A DNA stretch of 64,000 bases from Macrotis lagotis (lineage: Eukaryota; Chordata; Mammalia; Peramelemorphia; Peramelidae), in assembly GCF_037893015.1 (NCBI RefSeq), contig NC_133666.1:627094310-627158309 (forward strand), given 5' to 3'. The notes under the pieces were generated by a model. It did not search any database, was not told the DNA's origin, and saw only the letters and a list, made by a program, of their open reading frames with translations. This document shows positions 34,301 to 46,536 of the stretch, piece by piece. The translations under genes were made by a program, and so were the position numbers. Within the stretch, counting starts at the first letter, position 1. Every line of letters begins with the position of its first letter.

Positions 34301-37300
34301 AGGAAAAGAAAAGTGCCTATGGGAGAAGTCCATAAATGGGTCTGAAAGGAGACAATAAAAGGCTGGAGACAAGACAGAGAGGTCAAGGACTGACCCTTGA
34401 GGAAGAAGGTATCATGCTGGTCCCGGGCTGGGTGCTGCTGGGGCTGGAAGAGGGCATCAAAGTTCCAGAAGGAGCTCTCGATGAAATTGTCTGTTGGCAT
34501 TTCTGTGAAACTAGAGGGATGTCCAAGAATTATCCATAATTCCTGTTAGCTTCAACCCCATAACCAGACAGACCTGAGATCTCCCCTTCCCCTGCTTACC
34601 CCATCTCCAGGAAAATCTGTCTGAACTGTGTGCGAACCTTCATCAGTGGGTGCAGGTGACCACCTTCTGGTAAGACACCTTTTGATAAGAAGTTGTAGGC
34701 TTTGAATTTCACATCCCGCCATGAGCCACTGGAAGCAGAGGAACAGATGACTATGGGCCCCCAATTTCTACTGCTAGACTGGCATCACCCTAGCCCACTG
34801 CACACACCTGGAAATCATCTCAGGGCTGAGCTCAGTCTCCTTCTTGGAGATGCTGGTGCTAAAGGCACTCCCCTTGCTCACCCAGTAGGTCTTCAGAGTC
34901 CTGAAACCAGAGAGGGGAAGGTTTTGTGAGATGACCTAGTTAACAAACAGAGCTGCCCCCTGGTGGGGAAAAAGAATGCCAACTAAATGGAAGTTTGGGG
35001 AGGGCATGGAAGAGGGGGAAGGGGAAGGAAAAGAATCTCAATCAGGAATGGGGGTGGGGGAATGACAGTTCCTGAAGGAAAGCTAAGGGAGGACTCACAC
35101 TTCAGACAGCAGCTTCCTCTTCTTCAGTTCATTCCTCTCTTTTTCACTCAGACGCTCAGCTTCCCCATCCTGCACCAGCTGCAGCTTTGCCTGCACCAAG
35201 TCCTCCACGCTGTCCACCTAGGCCAGTGTATTAGAGTGTGTTTGGGGGCATATCCACCTACTAGAGGGCAAACTCTACAAGAACAGGGACCATTTCTTCT
35301 TATCTAAGTTTGGTATCACCTCAGATGCCCAACACAGGCTTCAGCCTACAGTACGCACTTAACATTTGTTAAAAGGTTAGCTAAGTGAGGCAGCAAGGGC
35401 TCCAAGGATAGGTGGAGTGAAGAAAACAATTAGGCAGGAATCCCATTAGGAGAGGAAGAAACCCTGATCTCCAGAAAGGCAGACTTCAAAGAGAATCCAG
35501 TTCTTATCCTGCCTAGACTACAGGGGTCCAGAGTTAGAAAGGGCTCTTCCTTTACCTTATCCCAACCCCAACAAGAAAGAAAGGTGCAGCTCTTCCTCAA
35601 TATCCCAGTTATGTTGTTGTCTCTTCTCCTTTCTACACAAAGAGAAATGTCTCCCCTCCCTACAGGAAGGTACATAATCCACCTCACACCCCAGTACCAT
35701 TAGGACTCCAGCCCAACTTACAGCACGAAATACTCGGGGTCCACCAGGTGCATTTTTTTCCATACGGATCCACTTGTTGGACATGGCCTTGATGAAGCCC
35801 AACTTCCCAATGGGCAGGTTCTGGAAGAAGAACAGAGGATGGTAATCAATAAACTTTTATTAGGGGTAACTAAGTGGCACAGTGGATAAAGCACTGGCCC
35901 TGGAGACAAGAGGACCTGAGTTCAAATCTGGCTTCAGACACTTAATAATTATCTAGCTGTGTGACCTTAGGAAAATCATTTAACCTCATTGCCTTGCAAA
36001 AACCAATAAATTTTTATTAGAGTACTATAACTGTGTAAGGTTTGAATTTCACATCCTGCTTTGAGCCACTGAAAGCAAAAGGATCCCTGCCTTCACTAAA
36101 TTTACACTAGGATATAGTATAAACAGTTAAACATCTGGTCATCTAAGGAAAGAGAGAAAAGAATAGCTAATGGGAACAAGAGAAACTGAAGGAAGGTGGT
36201 ATTTGCATGAAACTGGTACAGGAAAAGAGATATTGGCCTGGAGCTCCCTTCAATTCCACCTGGGTGGAGAAGTCAGTTTTCACTCCCAACATACTACTGG
36301 TAGCCACTTCTGCTGCCCCTCCCCTTAAGGCATTTCTTAAATTCAAAGAGCCATAGATCTATATCTATGGGGGTGGGTGGGGTGGGGTGAAGGAGGGAGG
36401 GAGAACCAAACCCAACTCCTTCATTTTAGACTGAGGACCAAAAAGGTGAGATCAGCAAAGGTGATACAGCTATGATGAAGTGTAGCTAGGAAAATTCAAC
36501 CTCGGGCCTGCTGGAGTCCAGGTCTACTCATGAGAGCATTCCACTCCTCTCTGCTCAAATTGGCCGATACCCAGCTGAGATCCTCCCCTCTTGGCTGCGG
36601 ACACTATCATAGCTTCTAGCTGATCTCAAGGCCCTTTTTTCTTCACTCAACCCTCAAAATCATCTTCCAAAGTAATCCTGTTTTTTCTGTTCCAAAGTCA
36701 TGAGTGAGTCCCTAACACTGCCAGAATAAAACGCAAGGGCCGGTTATAACTTTATTCTTATTCCTATCCAATTCCTTTATATTTGAGCATTAGATAATCT
36801 AGTCAAATTCAATTATCTCTATTTCTGAATTTACTGTCCCATGTCTCCCTCGAGGCATGGTTGCAAAGTGTTCAATCCTAGACGGTTTTTGCTTGAATTC
36901 CTTAGACTTCTGCCTCACTCAGAGCAGTGGCTGGCCCCTGAGAAGAGCTTAGTAAGTGCTGCCTGCCGGGCTGGATTCCCCTCCTAGGCTCAGTAACACT
37001 CCGTATGGCATGCGAGGGGAGCGCCCCTCCGCCCATCTCCCACCCTCCACTCCCCCTCCCACAACTTCTGGAGGGGAGAAACCAGATCTCGCCATCTTGA
37101 CGACTGGGCAGGGCACAGCTACCTCCCGGCCCCCCGAGCCAGTACCATGAGCTCACTCTGCAGCAGACCCTCGGGGGGGAGGCTGTGGAAGACCCTCGTC
37201 TCGTAGCTGCCGTCCTGGGCCACCTTCAGGCCTTCGGGGGTCAGCTCCCATCGCTGGGTGGAGCGGAGCTCGGCTTCAATGACCTGGGCCGGAGCAGACC

Positions 37301-37586
37301 ACAGGCTTGCGGGCCCGCTCGGCGTCCCGCCACCCCACCGCCCTCCCCGGGCCCGCATGCCCCCGCGCCCGGCCCGCACGGGGCGGTCGCTGCCCGGTTG
37401 CATCGGCCGGCCGCGGGCCGCAGGGCCCGCACGCCTTACCTCCCCCAGGGCCTGCAGGCTTTTGATGGTGCCCACGACGACCTGGTGCTCCAGGCCCAGG
37501 GCGCTCGCCAGCTCCAGGCTGTCCAGGCCGCCATCGCCGGCCTCCAGCCGCTGCAAGAGCAACTGAGCCACCGGTACGTCAGCCAT
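31385..37586 (-). CDS. FARSA: Phenylalanyl-tRNA synthetase alpha subunit (cytosolic), 13 coding exons
   Basis: Catalytic alpha subunit of the cytosolic alpha2beta2 PheRS, which charges tRNA-Phe. Coding exons in transcript order: 37440-37586, 37146-37283, 35722-35820, 35099-35217, 34808-34900, 34600-34728, 34395-34510, 33746-33830, 33552-33651, 32386-32554, 32187-32264, 31706-31820, 31385-31490. Every intron is GT-AG, phases agree, and the sum is 1,494 nt (497 aa). The start [16 protein letters not shown] matches the family N-terminus. Exons 1-3 encode the winged-helix N-terminal region (SNKWIRMEK). Class II motif 2 is [19 protein letters not shown] (residues 357-375) and motif 3 is GLSLER (458-463). 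The protein ends CRLDT, about a dozen residues shorter than the human tail as I recall it. Introns hold several SINEs. The gene is divergent from CALR. Identity is nearly certain; the exact TSS is not visible. Confidence 0.97.
33363..33507 (+). mobile_element. WSINE1-like CORE-SINE in FARSA intron
   Basis: Duplication AAAGAGAAGTGAG at 33350-33362 and 33508-33520; antisense to FARSA. Confidence 0.9.
33903..34050 (+). mobile_element. WSINE1-like CORE-SINE in FARSA intron
   Basis: Full-length, with an A-rich tail passing into a (CAA)n microsatellite (34,050-34,077). Confidence 0.9.
34085..34275 (-). mobile_element. MIR relic in FARSA intron
   Basis: TCTATTTTACAGATAGGAAA antisense pattern. Confidence 0.55.
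35864..36003 (+). mobile_element. WSINE1-like CORE-SINE in FARSA intron 2
   Basis: Near-perfect duplication AATAAACTTTTATTAG / AATAAATTTTTATTAG (35848-35863, 36005-36020), just upstream (transcript sense) of FARSA exon 3. Confidence 0.9.
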
Positions 37587-37900
37587 GTCGGCGCGGGGCG
37601 GACGGAGTGGGCACACGCCGGAAACGGAAGCGCCGCGGCCCGGAAGGAACCCGCCATCTCGAGTGTGGCAAACCGCAGGCTTGCTACGGACGCCATCTTG
37701 AGTGCGTCAGAGACACCAAAGCTGGGCTAGGACGAAGAAGGGTTAAGGAGAAGGGCCTTGGAGTTGGAGCGGAGGCTTGACGGAGAGTGGAAGGGCGGCC
37801 CTTCGTCCGTGGGCCCTAGCACCGGCCTCCTGGCTCCTGCTGAACCCCACAGCCCGGGCCACCCCCTGCCCCGCCCCCGCGCAGCCAAGGCCCACATTGA
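37090..37900. promoter_or_regulatory. FARSA: FARSA CpG-island promoter
   Basis: CpG-rich, TATA-less stretch around FARSA exon 1. Immediately upstream of the minus-strand start are several GGAA/CCGGAAG-type ETS sites (37,618-37,650). A YY1-like GCCATCTTG lies at 37692-37700, so on the transcribed strand it reads CAAGATGGC. These are typical of housekeeping promoters. The TSS is inferred at about 37,600-37,650. Confidence 0.65.
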
Positions 37901-38594
37901 CCCTCTCGGACCGAGGAGCCCCAGGGCATAGTTTATGAGTCCAAGGTCAAGGAGTCAGTCCCGCAGGGCGTGGCCAGAGCTAGAAAAAGGGCCCCAGACC
38001 CAGTTCCGAATAGACCGGCTAAAAAGTGCAAGCCCCCAAGACCCTGGAGACCCGGGGACCCTGGGGCAGCAGCAGGTGCCACCAATAAACCAGGCAGGAC
38101 ACGGGAGCAGAGAGACCACCAGCCCCAGCCCACCCTGGGGCAGGTGGGAGGCCAGAGATCTGACTACCTCACCTGCCTCCCTCCCTGTGACCTCTAAACG
38201 CCCTGGAGCCCCCAAATTCTTCCTGGCCCCCCTTCTATAAAATAATCCCTTTCCCATCTTGTGCTTTGTAAACTTTGAAGTCCCACAGAAAAGAAGGTTG
38301 TTGGTTTTCATTAAAGTCCCCCCCCACACCCCAGTTCTGATGCTTGGAGGGATTGTATTAAACACACCTCTTGCTTTATGTACATTTGCACTGGAAATTT
38401 GACTTTAGTAAAGAATTCTGAAAGAAATGTGAAGAAGAATCTGTTTGACCTGTAGCTGCAAAGATTGTGGAGGGAGGGGAAGCATTGGAACCAGAGGTTA
38501 AAGCAAAAAGGTTTGTATTGGAACAGTTAGCAGAAACTGTAATTTCCAGTAATTTTCCCCTTGTTATTGAAAAAATGGATCCAATTGTTTCAAG

Positions 38595-38752
38595 ATTTTT
38601 TTGGGGGGGGGGGCGGCGGCGGGGTTTGCAAGGCAATGGGTTTAAGTGACTTGCCCAAGATCACTCAGCTAAGTATTTAAGTGTCTGAAGTCAAATTTGA
38701 ATTCAGGTCCTCCTGACTCCAGGGCTGGTGGGTGCTCTATCCACTACCTCCA
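38595..38752 (-). mobile_element. WSINE1-like CORE-SINE, G-rich tail
   Basis: Antisense copy; between the expected poly-T and TTTGCAAGG lies a G-run/GGC stretch (38,603-38,625), possibly tail slippage. Confidence 0.8.
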
Positions 38753-39127
38753 TACTTTGAGATTTTTAAAAGTTCAAAGATTGAGGATAATCTTGCTGGC
38801 TATCATCAAATATATGCAAGGAAAAAAGTGAGAACCTCTGTCCAAATATTTCTCCATAGTTTCATAAAAAGTTGCTCACGCAGCTCCCTGTCATAAAGGC
38901 AAGATTCAGTGGGTGAGGAAGGGACAACATACCATACACTTAAGTGTTAACTTGACTATGGTGATGACATACTTTATCATTAACTATGTCTTTCATTTCA
39001 TAATTTTGCTTATTATATTGGTACTGCATTTAATATATTTTATTACATATTAATGATATTTTGTGTATGCCTTTGTTATATAGGCTAACTTGAAGACAAA
39101 TTGGCATTGCATAAAATTCAATTCATG

Positions 39128-39279
39128 GGGGGTAGCTAGGTGGCATAGTAGATAAAGCACCGGCCCTGGAGTCAGGAGTACCTGGGTTCAAATCCAGTCT
39201 CAGACACTTAATAATTACCTAGCTGTGTGGCCTCGGGCAAGCCACTTAACCCCGTTTGCCTCGCAAAAACCTAAAAAAA
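39128..39279 (+). mobile_element. WSINE1-like CORE-SINE with target-site duplication
   Basis: AAAATTCAATTCATG at 39113-39127 and 39280-39294, perfect. Confidence 0.95.
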
Positions 39280-39859
39280 AAAATTCAATTCATGTAGAGA
39301 ACTGCCAAAGTAAGAAATGTCTTTCTTGGCTATATACTATGATCCTTGCCCCATATTTGCTGCCTGGTGTATCCAAGGAAGGAAAGAATGATGATTATTA
39401 AGGTATCTTATATTTTCCAAAATACTTTTCCACTAAAACCATAGAGCTAGAACTGGAAGGGACCTCAGAGAGCATGGAATGCAACCCCCCCCCTTTTTTT
39501 TAAGATGAGAAACAAAGGTCCATGTAATTTCACTTTAAAAACACAGAGTTGTTGGGTTACCAAAGTTCAAAGATTGTTTATGGTCAGTGCCTGGAACACT
39601 GCAAGCTTTTGTATAATGTTTGCTGAATTGTTAAGTTGAATTCGATGGGTGGGAAAAGACCCCAAGAGAAAGGAGTCCAGTAACAAGGTCCCCCAGCAGA
39701 GCTAGAACTAGAACTGAGGTCTGCTCATGCTCAAACACACTCTCTCCCTTTATTCCCCCATATCTACAGAGGGTTGTTAACAAGTCTACCTTGTTAACTG
39801 CCTAGCCTTTACTATCTTAATATTTACAATAATGAAACTTACATTTCTATATTACTTTT

Positions 39860-40012
39860 TTTTTTTTAGGTTTTTTGCGAGGCAAACGGGGTTAAGTGGC
39901 TTGCCCGAGGCCACACAGCTGGGCAATTTATTAAGTGTCTGAGGTTGGATTTGAACTCAGGTACTCCCGACTCCAGGGCTGGTGCTCTATCCACTGCACC
40001 ACCTAGCTACCC
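39860..40012 (-). mobile_element. WSINE1-like CORE-SINE with target-site duplication
   Basis: TCTATATTACTTTT at 39846-39859 and 40013-40026, perfect; antisense. Confidence 0.95.
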
Positions 40013-40624
40013 TCTATATTACTTTTAAGACCTATAAGGCACTTTCTATAGAACATTCTCAAATTAGTAAAATTATTAATCATCTGGATGAGGAATGCTC
40101 ACTAATGACTGAAGAGGAAACAGAGGCTCAGAGCTGTTATGTAATTAAAGGTCACAAAAACAGCAGATAGCAGAGCCAGTATTACAGCTTCTGACAAGTT
40201 ACACTGCCTTTGGGTGGACACAGTGTGAACCCTGGAAAGGTTTAAGAAATTCCAGACTCATCTTCTCACACTGATCTGGCTGAACCAGGGGATTGTGTTG
40301 GAATACTGTTGGAATGAAGAGGTCCTGAGGCCATCCTAATGTAGAGACTTTTGGGGGTCTTTTATTTAAGAGATCCTGCCACTCATTAGTTCAGGTCACT
40401 CTTTTTCCTTCTCTTTAAAAATTCTCTTCTGTTCTACTGACCTAGTACTGGTCTGGAGCTTACTCTTAGATCTATCTGATCACCTGCTCTTTCTTGCCCC
40501 CAGGTCACTGCTCCTCTTACATGAGTAAGTTGGGGTTTTTTTAAATCAAGTTGTTCCCTCATAATTTACTGTAAATTATTGTAATTTATCCTGGCACAAA
40601 GGTTGAATTTCTCCATCCCCACCC

Positions 40625-40780
40625 TAAGGCTGAATTCTCAGAGGCAGTATGGTAAGGTAGAGTGCTGCCTTTGGATTCAGAAGACCTAGCTAGACACAAA
40701 TCCTGAACCTTGGACAAATCAGTTTCCTCATTTTTAAAATGGGTAAATTGGATTCAGGGTACTTCCAATATTAAATCTTA
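40625..40780 (+). mobile_element. MIR relic
   Basis: CAGTATGGTAAGGTAGAGTG ... CAGTTTCCTCATTTTTAAAA pattern. Confidence 0.6.
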
Positions 40781-42302
40781 AGACTGGACTACCACATTGA
40801 ACCCTATAACACAGGTCAACACATCCTGCTACTGTCTTGTCTGGGACTGAGCTCAGAAGTTTGATTCCCAACATTAGGTTCTGACAAGCCTCCAAGGGAC
40901 CATGTGTCAACCTAGTGGAACAGGTATGTCTGGCACTGGGCCTCTTTTCTTCTTCCTATTTACTGGATGTAGGGATCATTTCCTTCTGCCTGTTTTCCCA
41001 GTGCCTACCAAACAGTAGACAAGGAATAGATATTGATTAGTTGATTCCTGCGGGCTCAGCCCAGAACTTGAGGAAAGGGATTATAGCTGTTGCCAGAAGG
41101 GGTCTCTCATGGCAGTTGAATCTGTTTCATTCCCCTCCCAGACTTTATCTTTCTGACACAGCCTGCCTGTTTTTCCTTTTCTAGTTCCCCAGTCCCCCCA
41201 CTCAACCAGACCAAGCCGTTTGGGTTTCAAAACCTCAGCAGTTTGTGGAAGACCACAGGGCCCATCTGCCCCTATCCCCCCAAGTAGAAAGACTTCTTGC
41301 ATAATGGTGGAAGAGCCACATAGAGTGGGAGGGGGATAGAAGAGGATTCTGTGGTCAGCCCCTCTGGCAAGCATCTGGTCTCTGAAGAAGGAGCCAAGAC
41401 ACAAAAACAGTACATCAAAAATTAGGGAGGGGGGCTTTAATTAGAGATAAAAGTGACCCCTAAATCAAAAGTATTGAGAGTGTACTTGCTCAAATAAGGA
41501 CTGTTTTAGGTCACCTCTAAACTCATCTGTGAGAGCGGCGAAGCCAACTTTGATAGGAGGAAATCAAACTCCAGAGGGTGGGGAATTGCCCTTAGGTCAC
41601 CAGGCTCTAAGTACACCTGGGCCTGAATTAGGTGGGTCCTAGAAAAAGAGAGGGGATTCTCAGGCCAGACAAGTTGGCTTAGAATCTCACCTCTCCCACT
41701 TTCTGGGTGGTGGTCTTGCTGCTTTCTAAGTTTCCCTATATGAAAAACGAGGTTCCTTCCTGTTGAGCCGAGGTGCTGTCACTCTAAATCCCCACGTCTT
41801 TGCCCCCTCGGCTCTGCCCGGTCCTGCAGCCACATGTAACAAGCTCTCCCCACTTTCCAGTGGACTCTTCGTGCTAGGTCTCCCCAGTCAACCTTCTGGG
41901 GTTTAGTCCCGGTTAGGCCTGAGGCCGGCTAAACGGCAGGCCCAGGGACCCGCTGGGTCTGGCCCCAGCCCTGCCACGGTGGTCCCGCGCGGCCGGGCCG
42001 GGGAAGCGGGGTTCCCGGGGCTTCCCTCCGGCTGGGGGGGCAGGGGCAGGAGCCGGGACAGGAAAGGCCCGCGGCCGGGAGGGCTGAGGGGCGCAGCATT
42101 CCGGGAACCTGGGAGGGGGCCGGCAATGGCCCGCTCCTCTTCCGGGTACCCCACCTCGGCCTTTAGCAACGCGGTGGCTAAGGAGGCTCGGCCGGAGAGG
42201 GAAGATTTGGGGGGAGGGCCTGGCCAGCCGCTCACGTGACGGGAGCCGGGTCCGGGCGCTTCCCTCCCCCTTCTGGAGCAGCTGTGGGCGTCCCCCAAAA
42301 CG

Positions 42303-42321
42303 CGTGGTCATTCCTCATTGG
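42303..42321 (-). promoter_or_regulatory. CALR: Perfect ER stress response element (ERSE), inverted
   Basis: CGTGG, 9 nt, then ATTGG on the plus strand is exactly the reverse complement of the ERSE consensus CCAAT-N9-CCACG, bound by NF-Y plus ATF6/XBP1. It lies about 180 nt upstream of the CALR TATA box. ERSEs are established in mammalian CALR promoters and work in either orientation. Confidence 0.8.
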
Positions 42322-42334
42322 CCCGTGGCTGCAG

Positions 42335-42440
42335 CCAATAGAAAGCGGCCATCTGGGAACCCAGCGTTCCGAGGCGCAGCCTAAAGTGCTACGCCGGCTC
42401 GGGGCCAATCGGGAGGGGCCTTGCGGCCGCCGGGGCCAAT
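42335..42440 (+). promoter_or_regulatory. CALR: Three further CCAAT boxes upstream of CALR
   Basis: CCAAT occurs at 42335-42339, 42405-42409 and 42436-42440, all on the plus strand between the ERSE and the TATA box. After a 9-nt gap they are followed by CCATC, CCTTG and CAGGG. The first is one base from CCACG; the others are poor ERSE matches and may be plain NF-Y sites. Confidence 0.6.
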
Positions 42441-42497
42441 GGGCGGGCTCAGGGGGCGGGCCCAGGGCCGGGCGGCGTTGGTTTGAGGGGGGCCGGG

Positions 42498-42504
42498 TAT
42501 AAAG
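42498..42504 (+). promoter_or_regulatory. CALR: CALR TATA box
   Basis: TATAAAG lies 112 nt before the start codon, in a CpG-rich setting. It predicts a TSS near 42,525-42,535 and a 5'UTR of about 85-90 nt. Confidence 0.8.
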
Positions 42505-42615
42505 GCGGTCGGTGGTCGGCGGCCGCCGTCCCGACTGCAGACCCGGAGTGTGGCTGTGTCCTGCGGCTGCTGCGTCCGGCCCGCTCCCCGCCGCCCCTGC
42601 CCGGCCCTTCCCGTC

Positions 42616-45600
42616 ATGCTGCCGCTCCTGCTGCTGGGCCTGCCGGGCCTGCTGGGCCTGGCCGGAGCCGCCGAGCCCGCGGTCTATTTCAAGGAGCAGT
42701 TCCTCGACGGAGGTAACGGGGGGCGCCGGCCTGCGGCCCCGCCCCGTGCGGGGCGCCCCGGGCCCCGCCGAGCCCGTCCCGGCCGGCCCAGCCGGGTGGG
42801 GGGGACGTTGGAGGGGCCGCGCGCCCCCGCCCCCGCCGCTGTCACGGGGGGGAGGGGACGTGGGAGGCTTCGCGGCCCCCCCAGGCGCCGCATCCCCGCC
42901 CCTCCCCGTGGGGTGGCTCCCGCCCTCCCCGGGGACCCATTTTCCTCCATTAGCCCGGAGGATGGCCCACACGGGGTCCCCCGGGCCTTCCCTGCCCTCC
43001 TGCCGCCACCTGCCTGTGCCCAGCCTGCTGTGGGGGGGGTAGGAGGGACCCCGGGGCCCGACCAAAGCCCGGCCTAGAGCCTCGCACCCCTCCTTTGCTT
43101 CTGCCTGATCCGGCTGGGCCGGTGGGAACTTGGGGGTGGGGGGCGGGGTCGGTTCCCGGAGAGTTAAAAGATGCCCTTATGAAGGGTCCTGATCCCAGGC
43201 ACCGGGCAGATGGCTTTATCCCAGAGCCTTGGCACCAGAAGCATCCAAGGGGGCATTTCAGCCCCAAATCGTTGCCTCGTTGACCTTGTGTAAGCCCTTT
43301 CCCCATTCACAAAAGGAAGGAACTCTGCCTAGAGAGCCTTTGGAGACTTCTATCCATTTATGACCCTCCGGGGACCTGGTTAATCTCATCTAGCTGTAGG
43401 TGATTTTTGGAGTCTGGAAAGAGCAGAGTCAAGCCCCCTTGGGAATGTTCAACTCCCTGAAGCTTCCTGGGGAAGGACAGTCAGGAGTAGCAAGATGGGC
43501 ACAGAGTCTTCTCTCCAGTTGCACTTCCCCAGTGTTGGGGGACATAAGGACACTAACCTCCTTCTCTCCTCAGACGGCTGGGAGGATCGTTGGGTGGAAT
43601 CCAAGCACAAGAATGACTACGGCAAGTTTAAGCTCTCCTCTGGGAAGTTTTATGGTGATGAAGAGAAGGACAAAGGTAAGGAGCTGCCTCTGCAGACCAG
43701 TTCCTCTTCTTCTGCTCATGCTAGCAATTTCCTCATCTTTCAAGTGAGAGGGTCAGGTTTAAATCTGTTAAGATCCTTACCAACTCTGAAAGTTCCTCTG
43801 ATTCTTTTGAAGCTGGGCCCATCTAAGTGGGTAGGAGTCAGGATTGGATCTGGGACAGAAGACTGGTTGTGCCTGGTTGCTGGCTAGGTCGAAGGGAGAC
43901 TAGTGAGCAGTGGGACAGGAGACCCCTTACTTACCTGGGGCAACTTTTTCACCTTGCTTGTAGGGCTGCAGACAAGTCAGGATGCCCGGTTCTATGCCCT
44001 GTCGACACGGATGGAGCCCTTCAGCAACAAGGGTCAGACGCTGGTGATACAGTTCACTGTGAAACATGAGCAGAACATTGACTGTGGTGGTGGTTATGTG
44101 AAACTGTTCCCTGCCAGCCTGGACCAAGCCAGTATGCATGGAGACTCCGAGTATAACATCATGTTTGGTAAGTGTTCATAGGGCTATTCCCTCTTCCTTC
44201 TAGTATTCTGGATAGTTCCTTACATGAGAAGCTGAGGTTGGCCATCTCATCAGTGTGAAAATGAGGATTGAAGAAGGAAAGTGACTGGACCCCAGGATTC
44301 TTCCCTCCCACTTTACCATTAAGAGTGATTTGGGGGAGCTTTGCATTCTCTGATCGGTTCCCCTCTTTTCCCCCTCTTCAGGCCCCGACATCTGTGGCCC
44401 AGGGACCAAGAAGGTTCATGTTATCTTTAATTACAAAGGCAAGAACATGCTGATTAATAAGGATATTCGCTGCAAGGTAAGCTACCTAACAAACAGGCAA
44501 AAGGAAGGGGTCAAGTCCTGTGGGGACTTAACATCATAACTACTGTGTTCCCACTGCTCATAGGATGATGAGTTCACCCATCTGTACACCTTGATTGTTC
44601 GGCCAGACAACACATATGAGGTGAAGATAGACAATGTTCAAGTAGAATCAGGCTCAATGGAAGATGACTGGGACTTCCTGCCACCCAAGAAAATCAAGGA
44701 TCCTGAGGCCAAGAAGCCTGAGGACTGGGATGAGCGAGCCAAGATTGATGACCCCACAGACACAAAGCCAGACGTAGGTTGCTTGCAGTTGGAAACTCTT
44801 CCTTGCTAATCCTTGTCCATTGATCCCTTCCCATTCCCTTCTTTCCATATCCCTGAGGTCAACTGGGAGAAAAAGTGTTTCTAAAGCTCTGATGACATCT
44901 TATTGACCCCCAAGGACTGGGAGAAACCTGAACACATTCCTGACCCTGATGCTCAGAAGCCTGAGGATTGGGATGAAGAGATGGATGGAGAGTGGGAGCC
45001 ACCAGTGATTCAGAACCCTGAGTACAAGGTGAGGCTGGGAAGGTGCTTGATGGGGTCCAGGAGTGGGGGGGGGGACTGTGGGAAGAATGGCAACTCAAGC
45101 CTGACCCTTTCCGTTTTCCCCCAATCTCCTCTATAGGGTGAATGGAAGCCCCGGCAGATTGATAACCCTGATTACAAGGGCAAATGGCTGCATCCTGAGA
45201 TTGACAATCCTGAATACACCCCTGACCCTAATCTTTATGCATATGACAGCTTTGGTGTGTTGGGCCTGGATTTGTGGCAGGTGAGGTCACTGAAGCTAGG
45301 AACTGCTTTGCCTTCTGCTGGTCCCGAAGTGGGAAGCTTTGGCCTCACCTATCTGACCTGTTTCTCTGTTTATAGGTGAAATCTGGTACCATCTTTGATA
45401 ACTTCCTTGTCACCAATGATGAATCCTTTGCAGAAGAGTTTGGTGAAGAGACCTGGGGAGCCACAAAGGTAATTCCTTCTTTAGAGCATGGATGCAGTGC
45501 ATAGGTCATCTCCATCTGGACAGAAGGTTGGGGACTCCTAGGAGGTGTCTTTCTCCTAGAGGTGGGCTGGCTCATCACTATTTTCAAATACTTTATATTT

Positions 45601-45880
45601 TCAAATACTTTTTATTGGGGAAGGGAGGGGGGCAAGTACAGGGCTCTGAGGTAGAGGTGTGTCCATCTCATAGGAAGCTGAGAAGAAGATGAAGGAACAG
45701 CAGGATGAGGCAGAGCGGCAGCGTGAAGAAGAGGAGGAAAAAAAACTGAAAGAGGAAGAAGAGGCTGGAGATGACAAAGATGATGAGGACAGAGATGATG
45801 ATGACAAAGAGGATGAAGAGGAGGATGATAAGGAGGATGAGGAAGAAGAGGATGGTGCCCAGCCCAAGGATGAGCTGTAG
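42616..45880 (+). CDS. CALR: Calreticulin, 9 coding exons
   Basis: ER lumenal Ca2+-binding lectin chaperone for monoglucosylated glycoproteins. Exons: 42616-42712, 43574-43675, 43964-44167, 44382-44476, 44564-44773, 44915-45028, 45137-45280, 45376-45468, 45674-45880. All introns are GT-AG and phases agree; the sum is 1,266 nt (421 aa). A Leu-rich signal peptide (residues 1 to about 18) precedes [11 protein letters not shown]. The lectin N-domain carries the conserved cysteines C107, C139 and C165. The P-domain shows KPEDWDE-type and IDNPDYKG-type repeats (about 205-310). The C-domain is an Asp/Glu run ending in the KDEL retrieval signal. Exon 9 codes the entire acidic tail, the segment hit by frameshifts in human myeloproliferative disease (established knowledge). 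Upstream TATA and ERSE elements fit stress induction. Confidence 0.98.
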
Positions 45881-46530
45881 GGGGCTACTGCCTACCTGGC
45901 CAGGGCCAGGACTCAGGCTGGGAGCACCCCGGGGGCCAGGCCGGGAGCCAACTAATGTCTCTATGAGACTGGAGAACTGTTTCCAATGGGTGGGATTGTT
46001 TGTTTGGGGTTGGGTGTGTTTTTTTTTTGTTTTTGTTGTTTTTTAAACTGGTGTCTGTCTTCATTCACTCTCCCTCAGGTCCCTCTGCCCCCATCAGCCT
46101 CTTGAGGATGGCAGATAGTGTAGGGCACCCTTTAGCCATGGGCTTGGGGGGCATAGGGATCCAGGGCATCGCAATGCATGGATGCTCAGCTTCCCTGTTG
46201 ACTACCCAGGGATAGAGACTCTGATCCTAAGCTGCCCCCTTTCCCCAACTGGCCTCAACTCCTGGCTCCTCCGTTCCCCCCCCCCCCATCCTTAGGAGCC
46301 AGACAGAAGGGGAGGGGTCTGTCAGCCTGGCCCTGCCCTTAGGTATCCCGTAGCACTGAGGGGAGTGAGGGTTTGGCCAATAAGCGCCTAAGCCAAATTC
46401 TGCTCCCTTTTTTCCCTCTGCCAGGGCTGAGGGCAGGAGTGGGCGGGGTAGAGCCCCTGTTGGTGGGGAGGTGGGGGGGTGTCAGTTCTTGCTTGGTCAC
46501 ATTGAGAATGTAAGAACAAAAGAAATTTCT

Positions 46531-46536
46531 ATTAAA
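46531..46536 (+). terminator. CALR: CALR poly(A) signal (ATTAAA)
   Basis: ATTAAA about 650 nt after the CALR stop, followed by GU-rich sequence (gttttgtgtc). This gives a 3'UTR of about 670 nt containing a poly-T/TTG run and G-rich stretches. Confidence 0.7.

Larger units (their letters stand above)
38230..41779. other. FARSA-CALR intergenic DNA
   Basis: Apart from the three WSINE1-like copies and one MIR relic listed, I see no gene or RNA. A G-run and poly-C patches occur near 38,325 and 39,487. Confidence 0.5.
41780..43160. promoter_or_regulatory. CALR: CALR CpG island
   Basis: Dense CpG and very high G+C spanning the CALR upstream region, exon 1 and early intron 1. It contains long spurious open frames on both strands caused by base composition. 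Confidence 0.75.

Noticed and set aside
42232-43065. 277-codon minus-strand open frame over the CALR promoter and exon 1
   Set aside because: Composition effect of the CpG island; CALR on the other strand explains the region.
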